Origin: Kiritimatiellia bacterium
GTDB lineage: Bacteria > Verrucomicrobiota > Kiritimatiellia > RFP12 > JAAYLN01
Direction: 5' to 3'
Assembly: GCA_017962605.1 (NCBI GenBank)
Contig: JAGCUY010000114.1
Span: forward strand, 1-35,214
DNA: 35,214 nucleotides
Translations under genes and position numbers: made by a program
Shown: one piece after another, positions 23,191-32,579 of the stretch
Numbering within the stretch: position 1 is the stretch's first letter
Layout: each line of letters opens with the position of its first letter
The notes under the pieces: generated by a model
Database searches by the model: none
Told to the model about the DNA's origin: nothing
What the model saw: only the letters and a program-made list of their open reading frames with translations

Positions 23191-25474
23191 ATGGGGAACA
23201 CGGATATTTCCAATCTACAACCCACTTCTATTGCCTCTGACGGCCAATGCGCCGTCAAAAAGTCCGGCAGAGTCGCCGTCATAGCGTTGGCCGCCCTCGC
23301 GGCGCTGGCTGCCGTGCTTTTTCTTCCGACGCACGGCGATGTGTTTTTTACCGTGCTTGACGATTCCGCGCAATGCGTGCTGGCACGCGGTCTTTCCCTC
23401 GGGATGCCGCTGAGTTACAGCGATGATGCTTTCATCGCCGTGCCCGAAGCCGCCAGGCCAGCCATACTGTACCGTCCGGAATCCTTCCGGATGACACGGG
23501 ACACGGCCCACCGGATCGACAAGGACACTTTTATCGCAAGGACATTCTTCCTGCCTTTTCTCCCTATACAACGCGCCTTCCTCCCCGGCTTGCCGGCGGT
23601 GCTGGCGTTGGCCATCCTGGCCTGCATGGCGTTGTGGGCCGCGCCCCGGAAAACCTTCGGCGCCCTGCTTCCAGCAGCGGTTTTGGCATGCGCGACAGCG
23701 TTGCTCACCCCATGGCCCGCGCGATTTTGCCTCTCGCCTTTTTCCGAGGGCGTGGCGACGCTGTTTGCGGCTCTTAGCCTATCACTTTCCTTTAGAACGC
23801 CACCCCGTGACAATGCCGGATGCATGGCAATCGGTGCGGCCGAAGGCCTGTTCCTAAGCCTTTCGGTGTCATTCCATCAAACGCTTTCCGTATGCGCCCT
23901 GCCAATCGCGGCCTTCGCCGTAATGCGCGGCGGACGCCCTCGCCATGCCCTTTCCATTTTGCTTGGCGCAACCATCGGGATGGTGCCTCTCTTCCTTTCA
24001 ACTAAATTCGTGTCCGCTCCATACGGTGACTTTTTTCGCCAACGAACTTGTACGCGATGGTCGCGAAGAGCAGCGGCATGCGTATCATCGCCTTTGGCCT
24101 GGCGGCAATCGCGCCAATGGCGGCTGCAATTGTAATCGCCTCGTTCTCGCCCCGCATGCGCGCGGCGATGACGCGCCAGCGCGCGTGCAAGGCGGTGGCC
24201 GTCATTGGAAGCCTGGTCATGGCCGGCGCCTTTGCCGTGGCGCTTGCGCTGCCTGGAACACGCAGGGCTCTTGCTTTCGACCGCGACGGCTTGCTTTTAG
24301 CCATTCCGGCAATGGCCGTCCTATGTGCGGCTACGCTCGCGCAGCGGCGGCCTGCGGCCATATTCATCGTTGCCGCCCTATCGGTTGCCGCGCTGCCCTT
24401 CCTCAAATTGCAGGGCAACGAAGTATTCGTCGGAATCTGGTCTCTTCGTAGGTCGCTTCCATTTCTGACGCTGCTCCCGCTGGCCGCCTTCCACGCGGCC
24501 TTCGACGCCGAATGCGCCCCTTGGCGCATTGGCCTTTGGCTGCGGCGCGCGGCTGTGGCGCTTGTTCCCGTCTGCGCGGCAGCCCAACTGTTCTCCATGC
24601 CGCTCGCATACGGCGGTGGCGGCGAATGGGGCGCACCCGAACTCATCGGGTGGGTTGAAAAGGCCATGCAACCCGACGCCCTATATCTTTTCGCCCGCAT
24701 AGGCGAGTCCGCGCCATTCGCGACGACGCCGGGGCGTGACGTTTTCGGACTTAACGACACAGTGTCGAACGCCATCAAACATGGTCCAGTCGTCGATTGG
24801 CTGCGCGAAGAGGCAAGGCGCCGCCAAGTTTACGTCGTGGCGCTCGACGCCGTTCCCGCGCCAATTGCGGAAAACGGCATAGTCCTCTGCCCGGAGGGCG
24901 ACCCTATCTGGAACAAAGTGCTGTGCACGGCGGGTGGGAGTTTCGGCACCGCGAAGGTTACCGGCGCCCAGCGAACCTTCGCCTTTCTGCACGTTTACCC
25001 CGCCGACTCCAAGGAGGGGGTTGCGGCACTGCGCGGCGGCACTACGCTTCGGCCCGGGCTGGCCCTTCCGTTTGGAATGGCCCCGGGCGGATGGGACGTT
25101 CCAAGGCGTGACAAGCCGGGCCGCTGGGCATGCGACGGCGCCGCCTTCTGGGGTCCGGTGCCCGCGCCCGGCGAATCTGTTGAAATCGCCTTCTCCGCCT
25201 CGTGGTGGACACGCGACGGCCTAGACGCCCCGCCGCAGGAACTGCGCCTGGAGGCGCCGTTCCCTTGCGCCGCCTCGTCAGAAACGGAAGTCGAGTTAAA
25301 GCCAGGGAAGGAATTCCAGAGGGTACATGGCGCGTGACGCGCCCTGCCGACGACACCTCCAATCTTCCGGCAACGGCGCTCTACCGCATCCGCGCGAAGG
25401 AACGCTATGAAGAACGCGGCTTCCCGCCAGCGCTTGCGGCGTGCTTCGAGTCAATGGCTTTGCGAATTTGGTAG
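23191..25474 (+). pseudogene. GT-C-like membrane glycosyltransferase gene broken by two -1 frameshifts
   Basis: Three overlapping frames form one coherent protein of about 761 residues. The first frame (from 23191) encodes a membrane anchor, a loop with TVLDDSAQCVLARGLSLG and several helices. At the TTTTTT run (24031-24036) one extra T would continue it as YGDFFSPTNLYAMVAKSSGM, followed by more helices to about 24600 and a soluble part. At GGG (25305-25307) one extra G would join KPG to EGIPEGTWRVTRPADD and carry the frame to the stop at 25474. The layout (helices, then a soluble C-terminal domain) resembles the 866-residue GT-C protein. An insertion element also separates it from its -10 box. 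It could be a true pseudogene, or the shifts could be assembly errors in homopolymers. Confidence 0.75.
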
Positions 25475-25510
25475 AAGCCGACTACGAAGCTGCGGCGGCA
25501 TCCCCGAAAA

Positions 25511-26992
25511 TCATGGGCTGCGGAGCAGGAGTTCCGCAGAGGAAAATGTCGCATCGCCCATGTCGATCCGAAGGCCATCGGAAAAGGCAACTTGACCAAA
25601 GAACGCGACACGCCTGGCCCCAGGGGCAAGTGTAATCTTGGATAACGTTTCACCGGAGACGTCAATCAACTTAGCGGAAATGCCTGCGCCGGCCGACGAC
25701 GTGTCGAGATCATCAAAGACCGCAGCGGCCAGAATACTCGCGCCCGGCGACGGATTGCCATCTAGCGGCGTCCCCCTGCCCCAGGCGGCCGCTCGGCGCA
25801 TTGTCTCGTCGAGGCCCACAGGGCCGTATTGCAGGCGGCCTTCCGAAAACTGCTCGACAATCAAATCCGGCTTTTCTTCGCGGAAGAGGCCCTCCAGCAA
25901 TTCCGTCGTGCATCGCTTGAAAATAAGCATCGCGATTCTGTCGAAGCCGCCCATGAATGGTATTGCGAAGGCACCCATGTCTCCGCGCTCATACCATGTC
26001 GATAATGGATAGCGTAGGAAGGAATCGTGGAAAACGACCATCATGCGGTGCGGACCAGGCTGCTCAAGGTAGATTGGGCAACGCGGGAAGCGGATGCTGC
26101 GCGCGGGAATCCCCAGCGTTTCGCTTGCCGCCACCTTTGCATCGGGATTGGACACGACCAGGCGCCGGTCGCGAATCCAGCACCCTGGCGCCCTGCCCTC
26201 CCGCACGTCCTCGGGAACCAAGTCCTCATAAAGCGGGAAGTCGTGGATGCCGGTGAACCCAAGAGCGCGGATCGCGGCGGCGAGATCGCGGTAGATGCAG
26301 TAGCAGCCGTATGCGTTCTCGTGGTGGTCTTCCTCGTAATAGACCTCGCGCCCCGAGGCCACTTCGGCGGACAAGGAGTCTATCAGGAACAAAACATTCG
26401 TTCCGGAGAAGGATTCGTCCAGCGCGTGTCGCAGGTCTTCGCGGTAGGATTCGCGGCGGTGCATCGCAATCAATGGAAGGACTTTTTCCGGGTGGACGTG
26501 AATCTTCATCGGAGTTATTACTTCGAGGTAGCGCGACCCCATCGCCTCGGCCCATGCGACGCGTCCCTCGAAGAGTGTCCGCCAGTCATCCACCATTTGA
26601 GGCGTAAGTTTGATCACGCCCATGTAGTCCTCGACCTCCGGCCACTCGCGGCCGCGCCCGAAGACCCACTTTCCACGACCCGGGACATTGTATCCGACTG
26701 GGCTGCGCAGGATGTTGATGTTTAGATTGCGGAAAAAGGGGACGATTGCCTGGCGGAAGGGGAAATGGTCATTGTACCAGCCTTCGGTGGCTTGCCCCCA
26801 TAGTTTCTTGGGCAGGGACCTGTAGTCGGGACGCGCCGCAAGGGCGCGCTTCTCCTCTACGGCGACCGTTTCCCTGTGAGGCCAGTTGAAGAGCGCCGAG
26901 GAGGCCGTGAGGAGTATGCAGACCCACATCGTCGCTAACCAGATGGTGAGGAAGAGGACGCCAACCGCCGTTGCCTTTTTTGTCTTGGCCAT
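25511..26992 (-). CDS. AlgJ/AlgX-like SGNH-fold O-acetyltransferase
   Basis: A 493-residue membrane-anchored protein: one N-terminal helix (about 8-30), then a periplasmic domain. FPFRQAIVPFFRNLNI, GKWVFGRG, YEEDHHENAYGCY (DxHxN-like acid/base block) and VVFHDSFLRYPLS with the presumed catalytic Ser are the AlgJ/AlgX landmarks. These proteins receive acetyl groups passed by an MBOAT partner and place them on a polysaccharide. Its AAGGAGG ribosome-binding site overlaps the MBOAT stop codon (TAAGGAGG), so the two are tightly coupled. A beta-rich tail of about 80 residues ends the protein. It is convergent with the broken GT-C gene. The acceptor polymer is unknown. Confidence 0.85.
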   Translation of the reverse strand: MAKTKKATAVGVLFLTIWLATMWVCILLTASSALFNWPHRETVAVEEKRALAARPDYRSLPKKLWGQATEGWYNDHFPFRQAIVPFFRNLNINILRSPVGYNVPGRGKWVFGRGREWPEVEDYMGVIKLTPQMVDDWRTLFEGRVAWAEAMGSRYLEVITPMKIHVHPEKVLPLIAMHRRESYREDLRHALDESFSGTNVLFLIDSLSAEVASGREVYYEEDHHENAYGCYCIYRDLAAAIRALGFTGIHDFPLYEDLVPEDVREGRAPGCWIRDRRLVVSNPDAKVAASETLGIPARSIRFPRCPIYLEQPGPHRMMVVFHDSFLRYPLSTWYERGDMGAFAIPFMGGFDRIAMLIFKRCTTELLEGLFREEKPDLIVEQFSEGRLQYGPVGLDETMRRAAAWGRGTPLDGNPSPGASILAAAVFDDLDTSSAGAGISAKLIDVSGETLSKITLAPGARRVAFFGQVAFSDGLRIDMGDATFSSAELLLRSP

Positions 26993-27005
26993 TGCTTTTC
27001 CCTCC

Positions 27006-28478
27006 TTAGAATCTGAAGTAGATAAATGGGTTGTAGGATCCGCCTGCCAGGAAGAGAAGCGCCAGCGCGGCGCCGACGGTGACGGCAAGCCACGAAATGA
27101 GTTCCTCCAGGGCACTGTCGGCACCGAACCTCCGGGCTAGCGCCGCCCTGATGCGCGGGACAACCGGGTAGGCGAAGAGAAGACCAAGGGCCATGGCGAT
27201 CCAAAGCTTGGGCGCGGCGTCAACGTAGAGAAGCATTGTCTGGCGCGCGGGCTCGACGGCGCCTACGAGCGAGGCGAACATTGTCCACGCCGATTTTATG
27301 CCCTCCGAACGGAAGAGAACCCATCCGGCGAGAAAGACCGCCGCCGTGTAGATGAAACCCGCTACGCGCATTGTGGCGGAGGCCGGCGCGACGGCCCCGC
27401 CTCCGCCCCTGGTCGTGAGAAGGCGTTCGGCCGTCAGGAAAAAGCCATGTCACAGGCCCCAGATGAGGAACATTTTGTCGGCCCCGTGCCACAGGCCACA
27501 GAGGGCGAAGACCACAAGGCTGTTGAAACATGTCCTGGCGAGGCCGCGCCGGTTGCCGCCGAGCGGGATGTAGAGGTAGTCGCGGAACCATGTGGAAAGG
27601 GAGATGTGCCAGCGACGCCAGAATTCGCGAACAGAGGTCGAGGCGTATGGATGGCGGAAGTTCTCTGGGAAGTCGAAACCAAGCATCCGACCGATGCCGA
27701 TGGCCATGTCGGAGTAGCCAGAGAAGTCGTAGTATATTTGCAGGGCGTAAGCCGTGACGGCAAGCCACGCCATGTCGACGGGCAGCGCCTGCCCCTTGTC
27801 AGCATATGCCCATGCTGCGTCCGCGAAGGCCGCAACGGTGTTGGCGATGACGGCCTTCTTAGCGAGGCCGAGCAGAAAGCGGCGCATGCCCGAAATCCGC
27901 CGAGCCAGGGGCGTAGAGCGTTTCTGGAGCTCGGCGGCGATGTCGGAATAGCGCACGATCGGCCCCGCCACGAGCTGCGGGAACATGGCTATGTAGCAGG
28001 CAAAGCCAAGGGGCGTCGGCGAAGGGGTTACGTCGCGACGCCAGACGTCGATGACATAGCTCATGGCTTGAAAGGTATAGAAGCTGATGCCCAGCGGAAG
28101 CGCGATGCGCGGGATGGGGATATCGACGCCGGGAAGCAGGTTGATGGCCGATGCGGCGAATCCCGCGTATTTGAACCAACCAAGAAAAGCGAGGTTTCCG
28201 GCTACGGCCATGGCAAGGGCGGCCTTTCGGGTTGATTGCCGCCCAACCCGGGCGATGACGCGCGCGGCCACGTCGTTGAACGCAATGCTCGCACAGAGCC
28301 AAACCACCCCCTTGCCCTCTCCCCAAAAATAGAAGACGAGGCTATAGATTAAGATGATTGCGTTGAGCGCCGGCCATGGTTTGCGGCCAAGTGCACGCAA
28401 TATCCGCTCACAGCCCCAGCATGAGGCCAAGACAAGCGGAAGGAATACCGTGACGAATAATAGGGTGCTGAAAAGCAT
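27006..28478 (-). pseudogene. MBOAT O-acyltransferase (AlgI/DltB-like) interrupted by in-frame TGA
   Basis: The reading frame encodes about 490 residues but has a TGA at 27450-27452. Before it: a canonical start MLFSTLLFVTVFLPLVL, many helices, GISFYTFQAMSYVIDVWR, FPQLVAGPIVRYSD, REFWRRWHISLSTWFRDYLY and the catalytic His in LCGLWHGADKMFLIWGL. The TGA comes next, then HGFFLTAERLL and a normal MBOAT C-terminus (GFIYTAAVFLAGWVLFRSEG) in the same frame. Relatives usually have Trp or Tyr at that point (WG-L-W/Y-HG), so a TGG to TGA change is the simplest cause. MBOAT proteins move acetyl groups across the inner membrane to AlgJ-like partners. The start at 28478 fits the family better than 28532. 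Confidence 0.85.
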
Positions 28479-28554
28479 ATCATCAATATTACCAAATCCG
28501 CGGCGTCTTGCGATTCGCCACTCATCGGCCATGCTCCGTTTCGCGTCCGAAACC

Positions 28555-29832
28555 TCATTTCCCTTTTCTCAGGGCCGGGAGGAGGAAAGCCGTGGCGAAG
28601 GCGCCAGAGCAAAGCGCCAATATGGCGACGGCTGTCGTATAGGAAATGGCAGCACCCCTGAGGCCGAGGCGCGCCACGAGCGGCCGCGCCAGCAGAAGGA
28701 CAGAAGCCGAGGCCAGAATCATTCCAGGAAGCCCCCATGTCTGGCGGCGAAGGACGACGAGAATGGTCTGCGCAAGCTGGTAGAGGGCAAGAAGCACCCC
28801 GCCGCAAAGCAGAAGGCACAGGTTTGCGGCATTGCCCGAAAGATCGAGGTTGAATAGCGTCGAAAGGATCGGGACGCCCGCGACGGCACCAGCGGCGAGG
28901 CCGGCCGCGCCAAGGCCGAGAATGGCCACAAGAGGGGTGCGGATTGTCCGGATTGCGGCTGGGCGGTCGCCATTGCGGAGCGCAACCGCAAGGCGCACGA
29001 CCTGTGGGTTCATTAGAAAATCAGCGCACATGGCAACGGCGAACGAGACCATGAACAGCGCGCTGAAGGCCGCCAGGGTCTCCGCGCCCATCTGCGAGTC
29101 GATGGCGAAACGCGGCGTGTTGTTCACCAGCATCGAAAGGAAGGAGTTCGCGGCCAGCGGCAGGCAGGCAAGGAGTATTGCAAGCGACGCGCGTCCGGGA
29201 AACGCCAGACGCAGCGGCCCGAATACGCTCAGCAGGGGCATGTCCAGAACAAAGAATAGCGCCGCGTGGGCTGCGGCTGCGGCGGCCATCGCCGGAAGCG
29301 GACGGCGCGTCGCCACCAAAACCGCGGCAAAGACGGCAAGGAAGGCCGTGACTTTCGCAAAGCGGACGCGGCAGGCGACGTCAAGCCGTCCCTTTTGCTG
29401 GTAGCGGGAGAAGAAGGCGTTTGAAAATGCGTCAGATGCCTGGTAAAGAAGCATGGCCAGAAAAGCAAGGGCTTTGTCATGTCCGCGCCAATCCACAAGA
29501 ATCCATATCCCGCTGGCAAAGAGCATGGCGCCAACGGTCAGCGCCTTTGCCGCGACATACTCGGAAAACGAACGCCTTTCCGCGATGTCTGATGCCTGGT
29601 AGTTTCCCATCGTGAAGTTGCCAAGAGGAAACACCTGCAACGACATAGCCAAGCCCAATGCCGCCACACCGCACCAGTAGGCGCCGGCGACGCGCGACGT
29701 GAGGATGAGCATAATGAAGGACATCCCCCCAGCGGCGGCGTTCGAGAGCGCGTTCCAAAGCGTGTCGCGAACCAGCCCGTCGCCAGCTGGTGGCGGGAGC
29801 AGGATTTTTAAAATGCATGCCCGTGGTTTCAT
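28555..29832 (-). CDS. Wzx-like polysaccharide flippase (MOP superfamily)
   Basis: A 425-residue polytopic membrane protein with about twelve helices. DTLWNALSNAAAGGMSFIML at the N-terminus, paired with LGNFTMGNYQASDIAE and FFSRYQQKGRLD, fits the oligosaccharide flippase group that moves undecaprenyl-linked glycan units across the inner membrane. The family is diverse, so this rests on architecture more than on motifs. The ATG at 29832 lies nine bases after a -10 box, leaving only a leader of a few bases; a TTG six bases upstream is a less likely start. It begins the flippase-MBOAT-AlgJ unit and is divergent from the cytidylyltransferase fusion gene. Confidence 0.78.
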   Translation of the reverse strand: MKPRACILKILLPPPAGDGLVRDTLWNALSNAAAGGMSFIMLILTSRVAGAYWCGVAALGLAMSLQVFPLGNFTMGNYQASDIAERRSFSEYVAAKALTVGAMLFASGIWILVDWRGHDKALAFLAMLLYQASDAFSNAFFSRYQQKGRLDVACRVRFAKVTAFLAVFAAVLVATRRPLPAMAAAAAAHAALFFVLDMPLLSVFGPLRLAFPGRASLAILLACLPLAANSFLSMLVNNTPRFAIDSQMGAETLAAFSALFMVSFAVAMCADFLMNPQVVRLAVALRNGDRPAAIRTIRTPLVAILGLGAAGLAAGAVAGVPILSTLFNLDLSGNAANLCLLLCGGVLLALYQLAQTILVVLRRQTWGLPGMILASASVLLLARPLVARLGLRGAAISYTTAVAILALCSGAFATAFLLPALRKGK

Positions 29833-29841
29833 GGACAAAGG

Positions 29842-29871
29842 ATTCTACCATAGTGCCGCTTGCATGTGCAA
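29842..29871 (-). promoter_or_regulatory. Promoter of flippase-MBOAT-AlgJ unit, near-leaderless
   Basis: On the minus strand TTGCAC (29866-29871) and TAGAAT (29842-29847) are 18 bases apart. The ATG lies nine bases after the -10 box, so the leader is about two bases. Its -35 box directly abuts that of the divergent promoter, forming TTGCATGTGCAA. Confidence 0.78.
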
Positions 29872-29888
29872 CTGGCGTTTGTTATACT
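29860..29888 (+). promoter_or_regulatory. Promoter of the cytidylyltransferase-aminotransferase gene
   Basis: TTGCAT (29860-29865) and TATACT (29883-29888) are 17 bases apart. The leader is about 19 bases and includes a strong GGAGG ribosome-binding site, in contrast to the divergent gene. Confidence 0.8.
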
Positions 29889-29913
29889 TGCTTTTTTTGG
29901 AGGAATACAACAT

Positions 29914-31719
29914 ATGCAAGGACTAATACTGGCGGCCGGCATGGGCAAGCGGCTCAAGGAGCTAACGCACGACAACACCAAGTGCATGATAAAGGTCAAC
30001 GGCGAACGGCTGATTGACAGGGTGTTGTCGCAACTGGCCAGACTCGGAATAAAACGAACGGTAATAGTTACAGGCTACAAGGGGGAAGGCCTCCGCCGCC
30101 ACGTCGGCCGAAAATGGGATGGCATGAGAATCGACTATGTGGAAAACCCCATTTTCGACAAGACGAACAACATTTACTCGTTGGCGCTTGCCGCAGACGA
30201 ATTGGTGAAGGACGACACTCTCCTCATGGAGAGCGACATCATCGTCGAAGACGCGGTTTTGTCAAAGGTACTGAACTGTCCGTATCCCAATGTCGCCGTC
30301 GTAGACGCCTTCCAAAGTTGGATGGACGGCACCTGCGTTACCATTGACGAGGAAAACCACATCAAGCGCTTTGTCCCGAAAAAGGATTTCGTTTACGAGG
30401 AAATTCCTTCCTATTTCAAGACGGTCAACATCTACAAGTTCTCCAAGCGATTTTCACGCGAAGATTACATCCCATTTCTCCGGGCATATTCCCAAGCGCT
30501 TGGCAATAACGAGTATTATGAGCAGGTTCTGCGCGTGATAACCCTGCTTGACAAACCGCTCATGCACGCCCTGCCGCTTTCTGGCGAGAAATGGTACGAA
30601 ATCGACGACATCCAGGATCTTGACATTGCCGAGAGCATGTTCTGCTCACCCGAAGAGCAAATAACGAAGTTGACAAAACGATTCGGCGGCTACTGGCGAT
30701 ATCCAGGGCTCAAGGATTACACCTATTTGGTAAATCCATACTTCCCGACGCCGCGAATGAAGGCGGAGATGAAAAATTCGTTTGACGTCCTTTTGGAGGG
30801 CTATCCTTCTGGTCAAAAGGTGAACGCCCTTTTGGCGGCGAAGACTTTTGGCCTAAAGGTTGGAACGGTCGCCGTCGGCAACGGTGCCGCCGAAATCATC
30901 CCGGTTTGGATGAACATGCTCGCCGGCAAAATCGGCTTTGTTTACCCCACATTCGAGGAATACCCGAACAGGGTGGAGGAATCAAGGCGCGTGTTTTTCA
31001 CACCTTCGGCAGAAAACGGATTCCGCTATTCTGCAAAAGACCTTATCGACTTTTTTGGAAAGAATCCCGTAAGCTCTATAATCCTCATCAATCCAGACAA
31101 TCCTTCAGGGAACTTCCTTCCAAAGAAAGATGTCCTCAAGCTTGTGGATTGGACCAAAAAGAAAGGTATAAGGCTCCTCATCGACGAATCGTTCGTGGAT
31201 TTTGCCGAGCAACCCTATACGATGCTCAACAGTGAACTCCTTCGGGAAAACATCCATGTCAATGTGATGAAGAGCGTTTCAAAAAGCTACGGCGTGCCGG
31301 GCGCCAGACTTGGCATTCTCGCATGCGCCAACGAGGAGATGGCCGCAATGGTTCAATCGCGTCTGCCTATTTGGAACATCAATTCATTTGGCGAATTTTT
31401 CTTGCAAATCGCCGAAAAATATTCCTCCGAGTATCTTGAAGCATGCCGCAGAATCGCAGCGGAGAGGGCAAGGTTTCTACGGGAATTGGCCAAGTTCTCA
31501 TTTCTTGAACCATTCCCTTCTGATGCGAACTTCATCCTGTGCCGCGTCAAGAAGCCCTACGATTCCAAAACTCTGGCCTTGAAACTTTGGTCAAAAACGC
31601 AATGTCTCATAAGGAACTGCTCTGCCAAAAAGGGCGTTGCCGGTGGCTCGTTCGTCCGTCTGGCGGTAAAGTCTACAGAAGACAACAACCTGTTGCTTTC
31701 GGCGCTAGGCGAAATGTAG
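29914..31719 (+). CDS. Fused cytidylyltransferase and class I/II aminotransferase (LicC/PntC-like plus PLP enzyme)
   Basis: A 601-residue bifunctional protein. Residues 1-245 are a nucleotidyltransferase: LILAAGMGKRL, Lys23 in DNTKCMIKVNG, NPIFDKTNNIYSL, metal-binding Asp108 in ESDIIVED, and KWYEIDDIQDLDIAE. These match LicC-like enzymes that make CDP-choline and PntC-like enzymes that make CDP-phosphonates. Residues 260-600 are a fold-type I aminotransferase with INPDNPSGN, IDESFVDF and the PLP lysine (about Lys457) in SVSKSYGVPGARLG. Aminotransferase fusions to PntC are known in 2-aminoethylphosphonate pathways, so one protein may make the amine and activate it. GGAGG ten bases upstream sets the start at 29914. 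A LicD-family gene nearby could use the CDP product. Substrate is inferred. Confidence 0.85.
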   Translation: MQGLILAAGMGKRLKELTHDNTKCMIKVNGERLIDRVLSQLARLGIKRTVIVTGYKGEGLRRHVGRKWDGMRIDYVENPIFDKTNNIYSLALAADELVKDDTLLMESDIIVEDAVLSKVLNCPYPNVAVVDAFQSWMDGTCVTIDEENHIKRFVPKKDFVYEEIPSYFKTVNIYKFSKRFSREDYIPFLRAYSQALGNNEYYEQVLRVITLLDKPLMHALPLSGEKWYEIDDIQDLDIAESMFCSPEEQITKLTKRFGGYWRYPGLKDYTYLVNPYFPTPRMKAEMKNSFDVLLEGYPSGQKVNALLAAKTFGLKVGTVAVGNGAAEIIPVWMNMLAGKIGFVYPTFEEYPNRVEESRRVFFTPSAENGFRYSAKDLIDFFGKNPVSSIILINPDNPSGNFLPKKDVLKLVDWTKKKGIRLLIDESFVDFAEQPYTMLNSELLRENIHVNVMKSVSKSYGVPGARLGILACANEEMAAMVQSRLPIWNINSFGEFFLQIAEKYSSEYLEACRRIAAERARFLRELAKFSFLEPFPSDANFILCRVKKPYDSKTLALKLWSKTQCLIRNCSAKKGVAGGSFVRLAVKSTEDNNLLLSALGEM

Positions 31720-31741
31720 GGGATATATAAGGTGTTTTGCC

Positions 31742-32530
31742 ATGATTAAACTTGCGAAGGCTGACAATCTGCCCCAGATTCTTGACTACATCGGGAATGA
31801 GCGAGGAAAATGCCTGTATCTCTACATGGACATTCTTAAATACGGCATCGGCCATCCCGAAATCCAGGTGTGGATGCAGCAAGATAATGGCGGAACTGTC
31901 GCCTTGGCGATGAGGTATCGCAATGGCATTCACGTTTATTCCGCCGGGAACAACTACGTTCCTGGCGAGATTGTCGATTTGATACGGCAAGTCAACCCTA
32001 CAATGGTTTGCGGGGAAAAGACTTTTGTTCAGACCCTCTCAAAAGGCTTGCCGGAATATGGCGTTGACAATGGCGAAGTGGTTAGGCTCGCTGAGGCAAA
32101 GGCGGACGCTCGCGACCCAGAGGTTTCTCTTGCCCAAAATGAGGATTTCCTCCCCATCGCGCAAATGTTGAAGGACGATGAAGACTATGGCGCGCCTTTT
32201 TCCCTGGAAGAACTAGAATTCCAATTCAGAAGCCGACAGGAGTCTGGCCTTTCTAGGAGCTATGTCCTGAAAATCGGCGGCGAGGTGGTTGCGCATGCGG
32301 CAACGGCAGCTGAAAGCAGCGATTTGACAACCCTCAACGGTTTTGTCGTTAGGCGGGACCAACGCCGGAAGGGCTATGCCACAAGAGTTATAAATACGCT
32401 TTGCGCGGACCTGCAAACTGAAGGGAAGGCTGTTTTCTCTATTTATTATGTGGAGCAATCCGCCAAACTTCATCACAAACTGGGATTCGTGAAATATTGC
32501 GGCTGGTGCAAACTTTTTAAAAAAGTTTAG
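31742..32530 (+). CDS. GNAT family N-acetyltransferase
   Basis: A 262-residue protein with two parts. The C-terminal part (about 130-262) is a GCN5-related acetyltransferase fold: LKIGGEVVAHAATAAES, then LNGFVVRRDQRRKGYATRVI, whose Arg/Gly-rich QRRKGYA loop binds the pyrophosphate of acetyl-CoA, and KLHHKLGFVKY at the end. The N-terminal part, starting MIKLAKADNLPQILDYIGN, is less typical and may be a degenerate second GNAT domain. It starts 22 bases after the fusion gene and is probably co-transcribed, so acetylation of the amine made by that enzyme is one possibility. The true substrate is not visible. Confidence 0.85.
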   Translation: MIKLAKADNLPQILDYIGNERGKCLYLYMDILKYGIGHPEIQVWMQQDNGGTVALAMRYRNGIHVYSAGNNYVPGEIVDLIRQVNPTMVCGEKTFVQTLSKGLPEYGVDNGEVVRLAEAKADARDPEVSLAQNEDFLPIAQMLKDDEDYGAPFSLEELEFQFRSRQESGLSRSYVLKIGGEVVAHAATAAESSDLTTLNGFVVRRDQRRKGYATRVINTLCADLQTEGKAVFSIYYVEQSAKLHHKLGFVKYCGWCKLFKKV

Positions 32531-32579
32531 TCGTCGTGTGATCCGCGATGCGGGCAAGGCGGCTACCGCGAAGTGCGCC

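Noticed and set aside
24002..24778. Minus-strand frame of 258 codons opposite the broken GT-C gene
   Set aside because: It is low-complexity Ala/Arg/Ser typical of an antisense frame, and the plus strand encodes coherent helices once the frameshift is allowed.
27450..27452. TGA read as tryptophan throughout the genome (alternative code)
   Set aside because: Other intact genes here end in TGA, including the transposase, the passenger gene and the GT2 at 16153, so TGA is a normal stop.
27450..27452. TGA as selenocysteine
   Set aside because: MBOAT enzymes are not known selenoproteins and use an aromatic residue here; no convincing stem-loop was seen just downstream.
29860..29913. Longer start for the cytidylyltransferase fusion
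   Set aside because: It would begin inside the -35 box and upstream of the GGAGG site; the nucleotidyltransferase fold begins at MQGLILAAG.
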